The notes under the pieces were generated by a model. It saw only the letters and a list, made by a program, of their open reading frames with translations. It searched no databases and was not told the DNA's origin. From NCBI GenBank assembly GCA_050789255.1, contig JBOZRQ010000042.1, forward strand, positions 1 through 64,000: a stretch of 64,000 nucleotides of DNA, written 5' to 3'. This document shows positions 25,277-33,532 of this stretch, in pieces; position 1 is the stretch's first letter; every line of letters begins with the position of its first letter. Both the position numbers and the translations under genes were made by a program. The DNA is from JBOZRQ01 sp050789255 (GTDB taxonomy: Bacteria; Bacillota; Sulfobacillia; Symbiobacteriales; Symbiobacteriaceae).

Positions 25277-26070
25277 AGGTGATTCTCTCGGCGCTGGCGG
25301 TGGCGGTGGGCTGCCTGCTGGCGGGTCTGCTTGGCATCCTGATCATCAAGGGCGCCGGCCACCTGACCCTGGACTTCCTGCTGGGGCTGCCCCAGCGGGC
25401 CGGGCGGGAGGGGGGCATCCTCCCGGTTCTGCTCAGTACGGCCTACCTGGTGGGCGGCGCCGTGCTTCTGGCGCTGCCGATCGGGGTAGGCACGGCGATC
25501 TACCTGCAAGAGTTCAGCGGTGCGAACCCGGCAGTCAGCCTGATCCGCACCCTGACCGAGGCCCTGGCCGGCGTCCCCTCCATCATCCTCGGGCTCTTCG
25601 GGTTCGGCCTCTTCGTCATCCGGCTTGGCTGGGGCTGGTCGCTGCTGTCGGGCGGCACCACCCTGGCGATGATGCTGCTGCCCACGGTGATCCGCACCGC
25701 CGAGGAGGCCCTGGCCGCTGTGCCCCGCGAGCTCAGGGAGGGCGCGGCTGCCCTGGGCGCCACCCGCTGGGAAACCGTGGTTCGCGTGGCGCTGCCGGCA
25801 GCGGCGCCGGGCATCCTCACCGGAGCGATTCTGGCCCTGGGCAGGGCCCTCGGGGAGACGGCAGCCGTCGTGCTGACCGCCGGCTCCGACCTGGGCCTGC
25901 CCCGCTCCCCGCTCGACCCCGGACGCTCCATGGCGGTGCACCTCTACGTGCTTGCCCGGGAGGGCCTTTCGGATGGACGGGCCTACGCCACGGCACTAGC
26001 GCTGGTGGTGGGTGTGCTGGCAGTTAACCTCGTGGCCAACCTGGCCCTGGAAAGGAGGCGGCGGGCGTGA
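25273..26070 (+). CDS. pstA: Phosphate ABC transporter permease PstA
   Basis: The 265-residue membrane protein has six helices and an EAA loop (VPRELREGAAALGATRWETVVRVALP) nearly identical in layout to PstC. The ATG at 25273 overlaps the pstC stop by four bases. The frame extends further upstream but that part is an out-of-frame shadow of pstC. Confidence 0.9.
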   Translation: MKVILSALAVAVGCLLAGLLGILIIKGAGHLTLDFLLGLPQRAGREGGILPVLLSTAYLVGGAVLLALPIGVGTAIYLQEFSGANPAVSLIRTLTEALAGVPSIILGLFGFGLFVIRLGWGWSLLSGGTTLAMMLLPTVIRTAEEALAAVPRELREGAAALGATRWETVVRVALPAAAPGILTGAILALGRALGETAAVVLTAGSDLGLPRSPLDPGRSMAVHLYVLAREGLSDGRAYATALALVVGVLAVNLVANLALERRRRA

Positions 26071-26780
26071 AGCTTCAGGCGGAAAACCTGCGGGTTTACT
26101 ACGGGAAGACCGAAGCGCTCAAAGGGGTATCGCTGGCCATCAAAGACCGCACCGTCACCGCCCTGATTGGGCCCAGCGGCTGTGGCAAGTCCACCTTCCT
26201 TCGGGCGCTCAACCGTATGCACGAGGTGGCGCCGGGGGCCAGGCAGGTCGGGCGCATCCTGCTGGACGGGCAGGATACGGCGGGGCTCGCACCCGAGGAA
26301 CTGCGGTGTCGGGTGGGCATGGTCTTCCAACGCCCCAACCCCTTCCCCATGTCGATCTACGACAACGTGGCGTTCGGCCCCAGCCTCTTCGGCGCCCGCG
26401 GGCCAGAACTCGACCGGATCGTCCAGGAGAGCCTGGAGAAGGCGGCCCTGCTCAAAGAGGTGAGCCGGCGGCTCCACGCCGATGCCCGCGGCCTGAGCGG
26501 AGGCCAGCAGCAGCGGCTCTGCATTGCCCGGGCTCTGGCCCTGGGTCCGGAGGTGCTCTTGATGGATGAGCCCTGCTCGGCCCTTGACCCCGCCTCCACA
26601 GAGGCTGTCGAGCAACTGATTCTTGCCCTGAAGCGTGAGGTTGCTGTCGTTCTGGTCACCCACAGCATGGGCCAGGCGGCCCGTGTGGCGGACGGCGTGG
26701 CTGCCTTCAGGGATGGCCGGCTGGAGACGGTTGGCGAGCCCGAAATCATTCTGTCGAAGTTTGCTGAAAGCCATTCGTAG
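26067..26780 (+). CDS. pstB: Phosphate ABC transporter ATPase PstB
   Basis: The 237-residue ATPase has Walker A GPSGCGKS with the family-typical TFLRALNRM following, signature LSGGQQQRL, Walker B VLLMDEPCSALDP and switch His in VTHSMGQA. The QRPNPFPMSIYDNV segment is characteristic of PstB. It starts with GTG overlapping the pstA stop by four bases. Confidence 0.95.
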   Translation: MKLQAENLRVYYGKTEALKGVSLAIKDRTVTALIGPSGCGKSTFLRALNRMHEVAPGARQVGRILLDGQDTAGLAPEELRCRVGMVFQRPNPFPMSIYDNVAFGPSLFGARGPELDRIVQESLEKAALLKEVSRRLHADARGLSGGQQQRLCIARALALGPEVLLMDEPCSALDPASTEAVEQLILALKREVAVVLVTHSMGQAARVADGVAAFRDGRLETVGEPEIILSKFAESHS

Positions 26781-26798
26781 CAGGCATAATAGCTATTT

Positions 26799-26835
26799 GT
26801 CAACGGCATGTCAGGAAAGTTGACATGCCGTTGAC
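26799..26835. promoter_or_regulatory. GlnR/TnrA-type operator 1
   Basis: A perfect 15-base inverted repeat with a 7-base centre (26799-26813 and 26821-26835) contains TGTCA-N7-TGACA, matching the TGTNA-N7-TNACA GlnR/TnrA consensus. Its right arm overlaps the -35 element. Confidence 0.85.
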
Positions 26836-26860
26836 GCGCGCCTGTATCTGGGCGTATAGT
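26831..26860 (+). promoter_or_regulatory. glnR-glnA promoter
   Basis: TTGACG, an 18-base spacer and TATAGT predict transcription from about 26867. It sits between two GlnR boxes. Confidence 0.8.
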
Positions 26861-26875
26861 GTCACCAAGTAAGGG

Positions 26876-26898
26876 TCATGTCAACAAATCTGACATGA
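26876..26898. promoter_or_regulatory. GlnR/TnrA-type operator 2
   Basis: TCATGTCA and TGACATGA form a perfect dyad with a 7-base centre, again TGTCA-N7-TGACA. It lies just downstream of the predicted start site, 70 bases from operator 1 centre to centre. Confidence 0.85.
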
Positions 26899-26938
26899 GA
26901 ATCCGACGCATGTAAAGTCCATGGAAGGAGGCGCCGCC

Positions 26939-27319
26939 ATGAAAGAAGATCAGGGAGCTACGCCGGTTTACTCCATGGGGGTGGCCGAGCGCCTCACAGG
27001 GCTGACAGGACGTCAGATCCGGTACTGGGAGCAGCACGGGCTGCTGGCCCCGGCTCGCACCAAGGGCCGACAACGCATGTATTCCGATGCCGACATCCTG
27101 CGCCTGAAGGAGATCAAGCGGCTCATGGGCGACGGCATGACACTGGAGCGGGTAAAGGCCCACTATGAGAATCGGGAGCGACAAAAGGCCCGCACCACAA
27201 CCAGTGACATGATCGGAAGCCGTATGAGTGAGCGCATTCCCAGAGTGACAACCTCCCTCTATGGCGGCGGTGTCAACCGGGCCGAACTTGAGCGGATGAT
27301 CGACCGCAAGCCCAAGTAG
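26939..27319 (+). CDS. glnR: MerR-type nitrogen regulator GlnR
   Basis: The 126-residue protein has a MerR winged-helix domain (SMGVAERLTGLTGRQIRYWEQHGLL, then RMYSDADILRLKEIKRLM) and a short variable C-terminal tail, the layout of GlnR, which represses glnRA when bound by feedback-inhibited glutamine synthetase. The ATG at 26939 has AAGGAGG seven bases upstream. Two GlnR boxes flank its promoter and glnA follows 47 bases downstream, so autoregulation is well supported by context. Confidence 0.93.
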   Translation: MKEDQGATPVYSMGVAERLTGLTGRQIRYWEQHGLLAPARTKGRQRMYSDADILRLKEIKRLMGDGMTLERVKAHYENRERQKARTTTSDMIGSRMSERIPRVTTSLYGGGVNRAELERMIDRKPK

Positions 27320-27366
27320 ACTGAGGGAGTCTTTTTTCATCATTATTTTGAGAGGGGACATCAACG

Positions 27367-28791
27367 ATGGCCACCGCCAAGGAAGTCGTCCAGATGATCG
27401 AGGAGAAGGGAATCAAGATGATCGACGTCAAGTTCGTCGATCTGCCCGGCGTGTTCCACCACCTTACAATTCCGGCCGCCGTGGTCGATGAGGACGCCCT
27501 GACCAACGGTTTTCCGTTCGACGGCTCCTCGATTCGCGGCTTCCGCGGCATCGCTGAGTCCGACATGGTGCTGCTGCCCGATTTGAACACGGTGGTCTTC
27601 GACCCCTTCGTGGAGGGTCCCACCCTATCGATGATGGTCGACGTCAAGGAGCCTGGCCTGAAAGACTATGCCCGCGACCCCCGCGGCATCGCCAAGCGTG
27701 CGGAGGCCTATCTGAAGAACTCCGGCATCGCCGATGTCTCCTACTGGGGCCCCGAGCTCGAGTTCTTCATGTTCGACAACGTCCGCTTCCAGACCGGCCC
27801 GGACGCCTCGTTCTACTTCATCGAGTCCGGCGAGGCCCACTGGAACATCGGCCGTGGCGACTCCCCCAACAGCGGCTACAAGGTCAAGTATCAGCAGGGC
27901 TACTTCCGGGCGCTGCCGATCGACGACCAGACCAATATCCGTACCGCAATGTCCCTGCAGCTGCAGGACATGGGCTTCGTGATCGAGCGGCACCACCATG
28001 AGGTGGCCTCCGCCGGCCAGAACGAGATCAACTTCCGCTTCTCCACGCTGGTTGACGCTGCCGACAAGGCTTCCATGTATAAGTACGTCATCAAGAACGT
28101 CGCCCGGGCCTACGGCAAGACGGTGACCTTCATGCCCAAGCCGCTCTACCGGAACTCCGGCTCCGGCATGCACTGCAACCAGTCGCTCTCCAAAGACGGC
28201 AAGAACCTGTTCTACAAGGAAGGCGGCTACGCCAACCTGAGCCAGGAGGCGCTTTGGTACCTGGGCGGCATCCTCCACCATGCTCCGGCGCTGCTGGCGA
28301 TCACCAACCCGACCACCAACAGCTACAAGCGGCTGGTGCCGGGCTACGAAGCGCCGGTCAACCTGGTCTTCTCGAAGGGCAACCGCTCGGCGGCGATCCG
28401 TATCCCCTCGAACTTCGCTTCGGCCAAGACCACCCGCATTGAGTTCCGCACGCCTGACCCCATGGCTAACCCCTACCTGGCCTTTGCTGCCCAGCTCATG
28501 GCCGGCCTGGACGGCATCCGCCGGCAGATCGACCCGATCAAGGCCTGCTACGGCCCGCTTGACAAGGATATCTATCATCTGACCGCTGAGGAGAAGGCCA
28601 AGATCGGCGCCGTGCCCACCACCCTGCGGGCTGTGGTGGACGCCCTGAGGGCTGATCACGAGTTCCTGCTGGAGGGCGGCGTCTTCTCCAAGGAGGTCAT
28701 CGACACCTGGATCGCCCTGAAGGAAGAGGAGATCGCGGCCCTGGACACCCGTCCGCAGCCGGTCGAGTTCGAGATGTACTTCGACAACTAA
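27367..28791 (+). CDS. glnA: Glutamine synthetase type I
   Basis: The 474-residue enzyme forms glutamine from glutamate, ammonia and ATP. It has the DGSSIRGF loop, the ELEFFMF and HHHEVASAGQNEINF active-site segments, and the RIPSNFASAKTTRIEFRTPDP-type C-terminal region. Its length and the C-terminal LDKDIYHLTAEE segment, with Tyr403 at the adenylylation position, and the VEFEMYF end resemble GSI-beta enzymes rather than the short GSI-alpha of Bacillus. The DGSSI-R-GF Arg is, however, as in Bacillus. The terminator behind it closes a two-gene operon with glnR. Confidence 0.96.
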   Translation: MATAKEVVQMIEEKGIKMIDVKFVDLPGVFHHLTIPAAVVDEDALTNGFPFDGSSIRGFRGIAESDMVLLPDLNTVVFDPFVEGPTLSMMVDVKEPGLKDYARDPRGIAKRAEAYLKNSGIADVSYWGPELEFFMFDNVRFQTGPDASFYFIESGEAHWNIGRGDSPNSGYKVKYQQGYFRALPIDDQTNIRTAMSLQLQDMGFVIERHHHEVASAGQNEINFRFSTLVDAADKASMYKYVIKNVARAYGKTVTFMPKPLYRNSGSGMHCNQSLSKDGKNLFYKEGGYANLSQEALWYLGGILHHAPALLAITNPTTNSYKRLVPGYEAPVNLVFSKGNRSAAIRIPSNFASAKTTRIEFRTPDPMANPYLAFAAQLMAGLDGIRRQIDPIKACYGPLDKDIYHLTAEEKAKIGAVPTTLRAVVDALRADHEFLLEGGVFSKEVIDTWIALKEEEIAALDTRPQPVEFEMYFDN

Positions 28792-28809
28792 TCCTTGCAG
28801 CACGATACG

Positions 28810-28841
28810 ACAGGGTCGGGAGCTATCCCGGCCCTGTTTTC
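28810..28841 (+). terminator. Intrinsic terminator after glnA
   Basis: A 12-pair stem (28810-28821 with 28826-28837, one G-T pair) is followed by TTTT. Confidence 0.85.
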
Positions 28842-28899
28842 GCATGTTTGGAACTTCGCGGTAGGGGTGCACGTCTCAGGCGAGGTGGAGATTTCATCC

Positions 28900-29296
28900 A
28901 TGCGACCTACTTGGCTCTGTGGCATCCTTCTCGCTGCCCTTCTCGCCGGTTGCACAGCGACAGGTCAGCCGGCTGCGCAAGTGCCGCAGGTCCCGGACGT
29001 GGCCTGGGCGCCGAACGGCCGCCAGCTCGCCCTGCGCTCCGAGTTCGGGTTGTACGTGATGGACGTGCCCACCAACGCAGTGAAGCAGTGGCCGGTGCAG
29101 GTCGACGAGGTAAACGCCGACGGGACCAACCGCCAGCTGCTGCGCAAGGGCGCCCTGAAGGGCCTTCAGCAGATGGAATGGCTCGTCCGGGACGAGATTG
29201 TCTTCATACGTCAGTCCCGATCGGAGCCGTGTGGCGTACATCGTTGGACCGCCCTCCGACGAAGTGGCAGGCGTACTGGAAATCTACCCCCGTTGA
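28900..29296 (+). pseudogene. Decayed lipoprotein with TolB/WD40-like repeats
   Basis: An intact lipoprotein signal (LLAALLAGC lipobox) starts at ATG 28900 and is followed by WAPNGRQLALRSEFGLYVMDV, a typical beta-propeller blade, then apparently missing sequence and a frame change near 29205. In the next frame the sequence SPDRSRVAYIVGPPSDEVAG continues the blade pattern to a TGA at 29294-29296. The family is normally 300 residues or more, so at least one deletion and one frameshift are inferred. Confidence 0.6.
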
Positions 29297-29314
29297 TGTC
29301 GAAACAACACGAAC

Positions 29315-29350
29315 GAACCCCTGTTCTTGCGAACAGGGGTTCTAACTTTT
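29315..29350 (+). terminator. Intrinsic terminator
   Basis: A perfect 12-base stem (29315-29326 with 29331-29342), four-base loop, then TAACTTTT. Confidence 0.8.
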
Positions 29351-29410
29351 CCGTGGAAGTAAGTATGTGGCAGGAGCGGGGGCCGGAACACTCTCAAAGG
29401 AGTTGGTCCG

Positions 29411-29536
29411 GTGTCGGCCAAGGAAAAGGTACTCGTGGCCCTGACGGTGTTCTGCTTCACGGAAGCGATCAAGCTCACCATGTACGATCTTCTTCCAGTT
29501 GCCGTTCGCTTTGTCACCGGGATTCTGAGCCCTTAA
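29411..29536 (+). CDS. 41-residue predicted membrane-associated small protein
   Basis: A GTG start has AAAGGAG seven bases upstream, and the 41-residue product has a largely hydrophobic chain (VLVALTVFCFTEAIKL and LLPVAVRFVTGIL) that could make one or two short membrane helices. It stands alone between a terminator and a convergent gene. Codon choice and the strong ribosome binding site support it; function is unknown. Confidence 0.5.
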   Translation: MSAKEKVLVALTVFCFTEAIKLTMYDLLPVAVRFVTGILSP

Positions 29537-29590
29537 CCCCTTAACCGGCTGCCCGCCCTGCCGTTCCTAGAATACCCACCACTTGTGCGC

Positions 29591-30499
29591 TTAAAACGTG
29601 GGCGGCTCCATTCCGGTCAAAACCCGCCGCTGCACTTCCAGCACCCGGTGCGGGTGAATTCGGGCGCCGATCAGCGCGGCCAGGGCGCTGGCATCGGTGC
29701 GGGCCACCAGCACCGCCTCGGTGTTTGGGTCGGCGTCAGGGGTGCGGTGCCTGCGGGGCACAACCTTCAGCGGAAGGCCGGCGGGCATGGTCACCCCGGC
29801 GTCCCACAGGGCGGCGTCAATCTCTCCGGCAAGCAGCTTCGGCACCGCCTGCGAATACGAAATCTCCACCAGCTGCACCTCGGCGCCCTGGCACTCCTCC
29901 CGGGTCAGCCGCACGTGGTCGTACGAGGAGGGGTCAACCCCCACCCGCATGCCGTCCGCGACCCCCTCAGCCGTGGGCGAGGCCAGCAGGAGTACATGGT
30001 CAGCCACGTTGGATCCCGGCCCGAAGGAGAAAACCTGCCGCAGGTCGCCCTTCGGCTCCTCCTGGAGCCAGGAAAGGCGGGAAATCACTGCAAAGTCGCA
30101 GCGCCCGGTGCGCAGGAAGTGAAGGCGTTGCATGCCGCCCCGCATGTGGGCCAGCACCAGCGGCAGCCGAGCCCGCTCAAAGGCACGGGTCAGGCCGGCC
30201 GCGAGCCCCTGAAAGTGCAGGGAGTAGGGCACAGCCATCACCCCGATAATCGGGGAAATTCCGGCCATGGCCAGCAGTTTCGCCGTGTCCAGCGTTCGTA
30301 CGAAGGAGCCCAGGCTGCCCCGGCTCTCCAGGTCGACGCAGCCCTCCTTCACCAGGAGCTGCATGGCCGACTGGACCGTGCCCCGCCCGGTGCCAAACTG
30401 CTCGGCCAGCTGGCCTACCGTTTCAAAGCGGTCTCCGGGCTGTAACGCCAGGAGTCTGAGAGCGAGGTTTTTTGCGACGGAGCCATAGCGGTGAAGCAA
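29591..30499 (-). CDS. YhfZ-like regulator (GntR-type HTH plus binding-protein-like domain)
   Basis: The 302-residue protein has an N-terminal helix-turn-helix (ETVGQLAEQFGTGRGTVQSAMQLL) followed by a 200-residue domain resembling periplasmic substrate-binding folds, as in YhfZ of the E. coli yhf cluster, which has about the same length. The TTG at 30499 has AGGAGG ten bases upstream; the longer frame to 30751 runs over the divergent gene. It is transcribed away from the AGPS-like/glpD genes and may control them through a shared intergenic dyad. Confidence 0.75.
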   Translation of the reverse strand: MLHRYGSVAKNLALRLLALQPGDRFETVGQLAEQFGTGRGTVQSAMQLLVKEGCVDLESRGSLGSFVRTLDTAKLLAMAGISPIIGVMAVPYSLHFQGLAAGLTRAFERARLPLVLAHMRGGMQRLHFLRTGRCDFAVISRLSWLQEEPKGDLRQVFSFGPGSNVADHVLLLASPTAEGVADGMRVGVDPSSYDHVRLTREECQGAEVQLVEISYSQAVPKLLAGEIDAALWDAGVTMPAGLPLKVVPRRHRTPDADPNTEAVLVARTDASALAALIGARIHPHRVLEVQRRVLTGMEPPTF

Positions 30500-30616
30500 G
30501 GGTGCGCAGCCTCCTGTCCTCCCCCGGTGTATCTCCCCTATTGTATCAGATGGTCCCTGTTTGAATAGTGGGATGACCAAGAAGGAACTCCGGGGCCCGC
30601 TCCTGAATAGAATAAT

Positions 30617-30632
30617 GTACAGAAAACTGTAC
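30617..30632. promoter_or_regulatory. Dyad in the divergent intergenic region
   Basis: GTACAG-AAAA-CTGTAC is a perfect six-base inverted repeat between the YhfZ-like regulator and the oxidase gene. The binding protein is inferred, not known. Confidence 0.5.
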
Positions 30633-30659
30633 GGTCTATTTGGGATGGGGGGTATCACC

Positions 30660-32084
30660 GTGAGCGAGCTCATCGGCCAACTTTGCGCCTTGCTAGGGTC
30701 CGACCGTGTGCTTACCGATTCGGAAGCCGTGGGGCGCCGCACCCTGGACACCTGGCCCTTGCGGCTGGCCCAGCAGGTAGCGGGGGCGGAGGCGTCGCCG
30801 CCGCTGTGCGTAATCCGGCCTCAGAGCACAGCCGAGGTGGCCAGCGCCCTGGAGCTCTTGTATGCCCGGGCCGTGGCGGTGGTGCCCTTTGGAGGCGGCT
30901 CAGGGGTGAGCGGGGGCGCCCAGGCCCGGCCTGAGGCCGTCACGCTGGACCTGGGCGCCCTGGACCAGATCCTTGAGCTCGACGAGCAGAACCTCACGGT
31001 CACGGCCCAGGCCGGGGTGCGGCTGGGCAGGCTCGAGTCCTGGCTGGCCGAGCGCGGCTACACCACTGGGCACTACCCGCAATCGATCGATCTGGCGCAG
31101 CTGGGCGGCCTGGTCGCCACCCGGAGCGCCGGGCAGTTCTCGACCCGGTACGGTAACATCGAGGAGTTGCTGGCCGGCCTGGAGGCAGTGCTGCCCGACG
31201 GCCGGGTGGTGCGGCTTCAGCACCAGCCCCGGCGTTCGGCGGGCCCGGACCTGCGCCAACTCTGGCTCGGGTCCGAGGGCGCCTTCGGGGTGGTCACCGA
31301 GGTGACCATGAAACTCTTCCCGCTCCCGGCGGACCGTTGGATGCAGGCCTACGCTGTGCCCTCCATGCGCCTGGGGCTGGAGCTAGTCCGCCGCTTCATG
31401 CGCGAGGGATGGCGCCCGGCGGTCGTCCGACTGCACGACGAGATTGAGGCGCAGCGGATGCTCCCCGGCGCCGTCACTGAGACGGAGTCGGTGCTGCTCC
31501 TCCTTTCAGAGGGGCCGTCGGGCTATGCCCAAACTGAGGGTGCAGCCCTGCACCGCATGGTGGCCGAGGGGGGAGCGAGAGCCCTTGGCCCCGAACCCGT
31601 GGAGCGCTGGCTCGCCCACCGCAACGACGTGCACGAGTTCGACAAGTACATCAAAATGGGGGTCCTCGTCGATACCATCGAGGTGGCGGCGGGCTGGACC
31701 CGCATCGCCGACATCTACGAGCAGGTCACGGCTCGCCTGCGGGCCGAGGTGCCCGAGCTTGCCCTGGTATCGGGCCACTCGTCGCACAGCTACCCGCAGG
31801 GGACCAACCTCTACTTCATCTGGGGCGCCCTGCCGGCCCGGGACCCGGCCGATGTGGAGCGGGTCTACGGCTCGGTCTGGTCCCGAGTCATGGAAACGAC
31901 CCTGGCGCTGGGCGGCACCATCTGCCATCACCATGGCATCGGCCAGCTGCGGGCGCCCTGGATGCCAGCGGAGCTGGGCAGCGCCTACCCCCTGCTGCAG
32001 GCGCTGAAGCAAACCCTGGACCCCAAGGGGCTCATGAATCCCGGCACCCTGCTGCCCCTTCCCGGGCAGCGCCCGCCGGGGTAG
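30660..32084 (+). CDS. FAD-binding oxidase, alkyl-DHAP-synthase-like
   Basis: The 474-residue flavoprotein has a PCMH-type FAD domain (VVPFGGGSGVSGG, then HYPQSIDLAQLGGLVATRSAG and LWLGSEGAFGVVTEV) and a C-terminal domain with the ICHHHGIGQLR motif. The triple-His loop and the SHSYPQGTNLYF segment match alkyldihydroxyacetonephosphate synthase, which makes ether lipids from acyl-DHAP, more closely than lactate or glycolate oxidases. The GTG at 30660 follows a G-rich site; longer ATG starts upstream overlap the operator. It is followed four bases later by glpD. Confidence 0.75.
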   Translation: MSELIGQLCALLGSDRVLTDSEAVGRRTLDTWPLRLAQQVAGAEASPPLCVIRPQSTAEVASALELLYARAVAVVPFGGGSGVSGGAQARPEAVTLDLGALDQILELDEQNLTVTAQAGVRLGRLESWLAERGYTTGHYPQSIDLAQLGGLVATRSAGQFSTRYGNIEELLAGLEAVLPDGRVVRLQHQPRRSAGPDLRQLWLGSEGAFGVVTEVTMKLFPLPADRWMQAYAVPSMRLGLELVRRFMREGWRPAVVRLHDEIEAQRMLPGAVTETESVLLLLSEGPSGYAQTEGAALHRMVAEGGARALGPEPVERWLAHRNDVHEFDKYIKMGVLVDTIEVAAGWTRIADIYEQVTARLRAEVPELALVSGHSSHSYPQGTNLYFIWGALPARDPADVERVYGSVWSRVMETTLALGGTICHHHGIGQLRAPWMPAELGSAYPLLQALKQTLDPKGLMNPGTLLPLPGQRPPG

Positions 32085-32087
32085 GCC

Positions 32088-33518
32088 GTGCATCCCTTCA
32101 GCCCGGCCGGGCGGCTCGGCGCCCTGGCCGACATGGAAAAAGAGCCGCTGGACCTGCTGGTGATCGGCGGGGGGATTACCGGTTGCGGTCTGGCGCGGGA
32201 GGCCTCCCTACACGGCCTGCGGGTGGGGCTGGTGGAGCGGGAGGACTTCGGCTGCGGCACTTCTTCGCGCTCCTCCAAACTGGTCCACGGCGGGCTCCGC
32301 TACCTGGCGCAGGGCGATCTCCGGCTGGTGCGGGAGTCGCTGCGGGAGCGGGAGATCCTGCGGCGGATCGCACCACACCTGGTTCGCCCAATCACCTTCC
32401 TCTACCCGTTCTACCGGGGGCGGGCACGCTGGACGGTGCAACTGGGCTTTCACATCTTCGACTTGCTCGGCGCCGAGGGGCACCGGCGAATCTCCACGAC
32501 CGAGGTGCTGGAGCGGGCGCCCACCCTGGGCCTGCCCATCGACGGCGGCATCGCCTACCAGGAGTACGTGACCGATGACGCCCGCCTGACCCTGGCCAAC
32601 GCCATGTCGGCTGCGCAGCACGGGGCCTTGGTGGCTAACCACGCCGCTGTTGTAAGCCTGGCCCCGCCGGAGGCTACGGTAAGGGACACCCTCAGCGGCC
32701 GGGAATACCGGGTCAAGGCCCGGGTGGTGGTCAACGCGACTGGCCCCTGGGCGGAGCATACGCTCAGGCTCGGCGCCCGAGACGTACCGAAGCGCCTGCT
32801 CCTGAGCAAGGGGATCCACCTGCTCTTCTCGGCAGAGCGCCTGCCGCTGGAGGGCGCCCTGGTGCTGCGCAGCCCGCAGGGCCGGGAGGGTTTTGCCGTC
32901 CGCCGGGGCGGCTTCGTGTACGTGGGCACCACCGACGTTGCGCATGAGGGCGCCCCCGACCAACCTAAGGCCGATGCGGCCGCCGTAGCCGATCTGCTCG
33001 GCCTGACGCAGGCTTGCTTTCCGGGCTGCGAACTGGGCCCGCAGGATGTGCTGGCCACCTGGGCGGGCCTGCGCCCGCTGGTGGCCGAACCGGGCAAGCG
33101 CCCGCGCGATACCTCCCGGCACGACCAGATCTGGGTCAGCCCCGACGGCCTGATCACCATCGCCGGCGGCAAGCTGACCACTTACCGCCCCATGGCCAGG
33201 CGGGTCATGCGCCACGTTTGGCGGACCCTGGGGCGCCGCCAGCCGATCGCCGACCTTTCGGCCGAAGTCCCTCTGCCCGCGTTGTCGGCGCCAGCCGGGG
33301 TCCGGCAGGCCGTGGAGGAGGAGATGGCCCTCACCCTGCTCGATTACATGGACCGGCGCTCCGGCCTGCTCCTCTTCGGGGACCAGGGCAGGCACCGCAT
33401 AGCCGAAGAGGCCGCCAGCATCATGGCTGAGCGCCTGGGCTGGACACCCCAGGAGCAGTTGGCCCAACTTGACGCCTGGCGCAAGGCCGACAAAAACGCC
33501 CGCTACCTCGGCAGGTAG
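32088..33518 (+). CDS. glpD: FAD-dependent glycerol-3-phosphate dehydrogenase
   Basis: The 476-residue protein has an N-terminal dinucleotide fold (LLVIGGGITGCGLAREASLHG), the GTSSRSSKLVHGGLRYL signature, and WAGLRPL..TIAGGKLTTYR in the catalytic part, all typical of GlpD, which oxidises glycerol-3-phosphate to DHAP at the membrane. It is shorter than the classical 550-residue form, lacking much of the C-terminal domain. GTG start. Its partner upstream also works on DHAP-type substrates by homology. Confidence 0.9.
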   Translation: MHPFSPAGRLGALADMEKEPLDLLVIGGGITGCGLAREASLHGLRVGLVEREDFGCGTSSRSSKLVHGGLRYLAQGDLRLVRESLREREILRRIAPHLVRPITFLYPFYRGRARWTVQLGFHIFDLLGAEGHRRISTTEVLERAPTLGLPIDGGIAYQEYVTDDARLTLANAMSAAQHGALVANHAAVVSLAPPEATVRDTLSGREYRVKARVVVNATGPWAEHTLRLGARDVPKRLLLSKGIHLLFSAERLPLEGALVLRSPQGREGFAVRRGGFVYVGTTDVAHEGAPDQPKADAAAVADLLGLTQACFPGCELGPQDVLATWAGLRPLVAEPGKRPRDTSRHDQIWVSPDGLITIAGGKLTTYRPMARRVMRHVWRTLGRRQPIADLSAEVPLPALSAPAGVRQAVEEEMALTLLDYMDRRSGLLLFGDQGRHRIAEEAASIMAERLGWTPQEQLAQLDAWRKADKNARYLGR

Positions 33519-33526
33519 CGGGCGTT
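33491..33526. terminator. Terminator hairpin overlapping the glpD stop codon
   Basis: A perfect 14-base stem (33495-33508 with 33513-33526) includes the last codons and stop of glpD. On the minus strand it is followed by TTTTT, so it serves best for the convergent gene at 33533. Confidence 0.75.
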
Positions 33527-33532
33527 CGTCGC

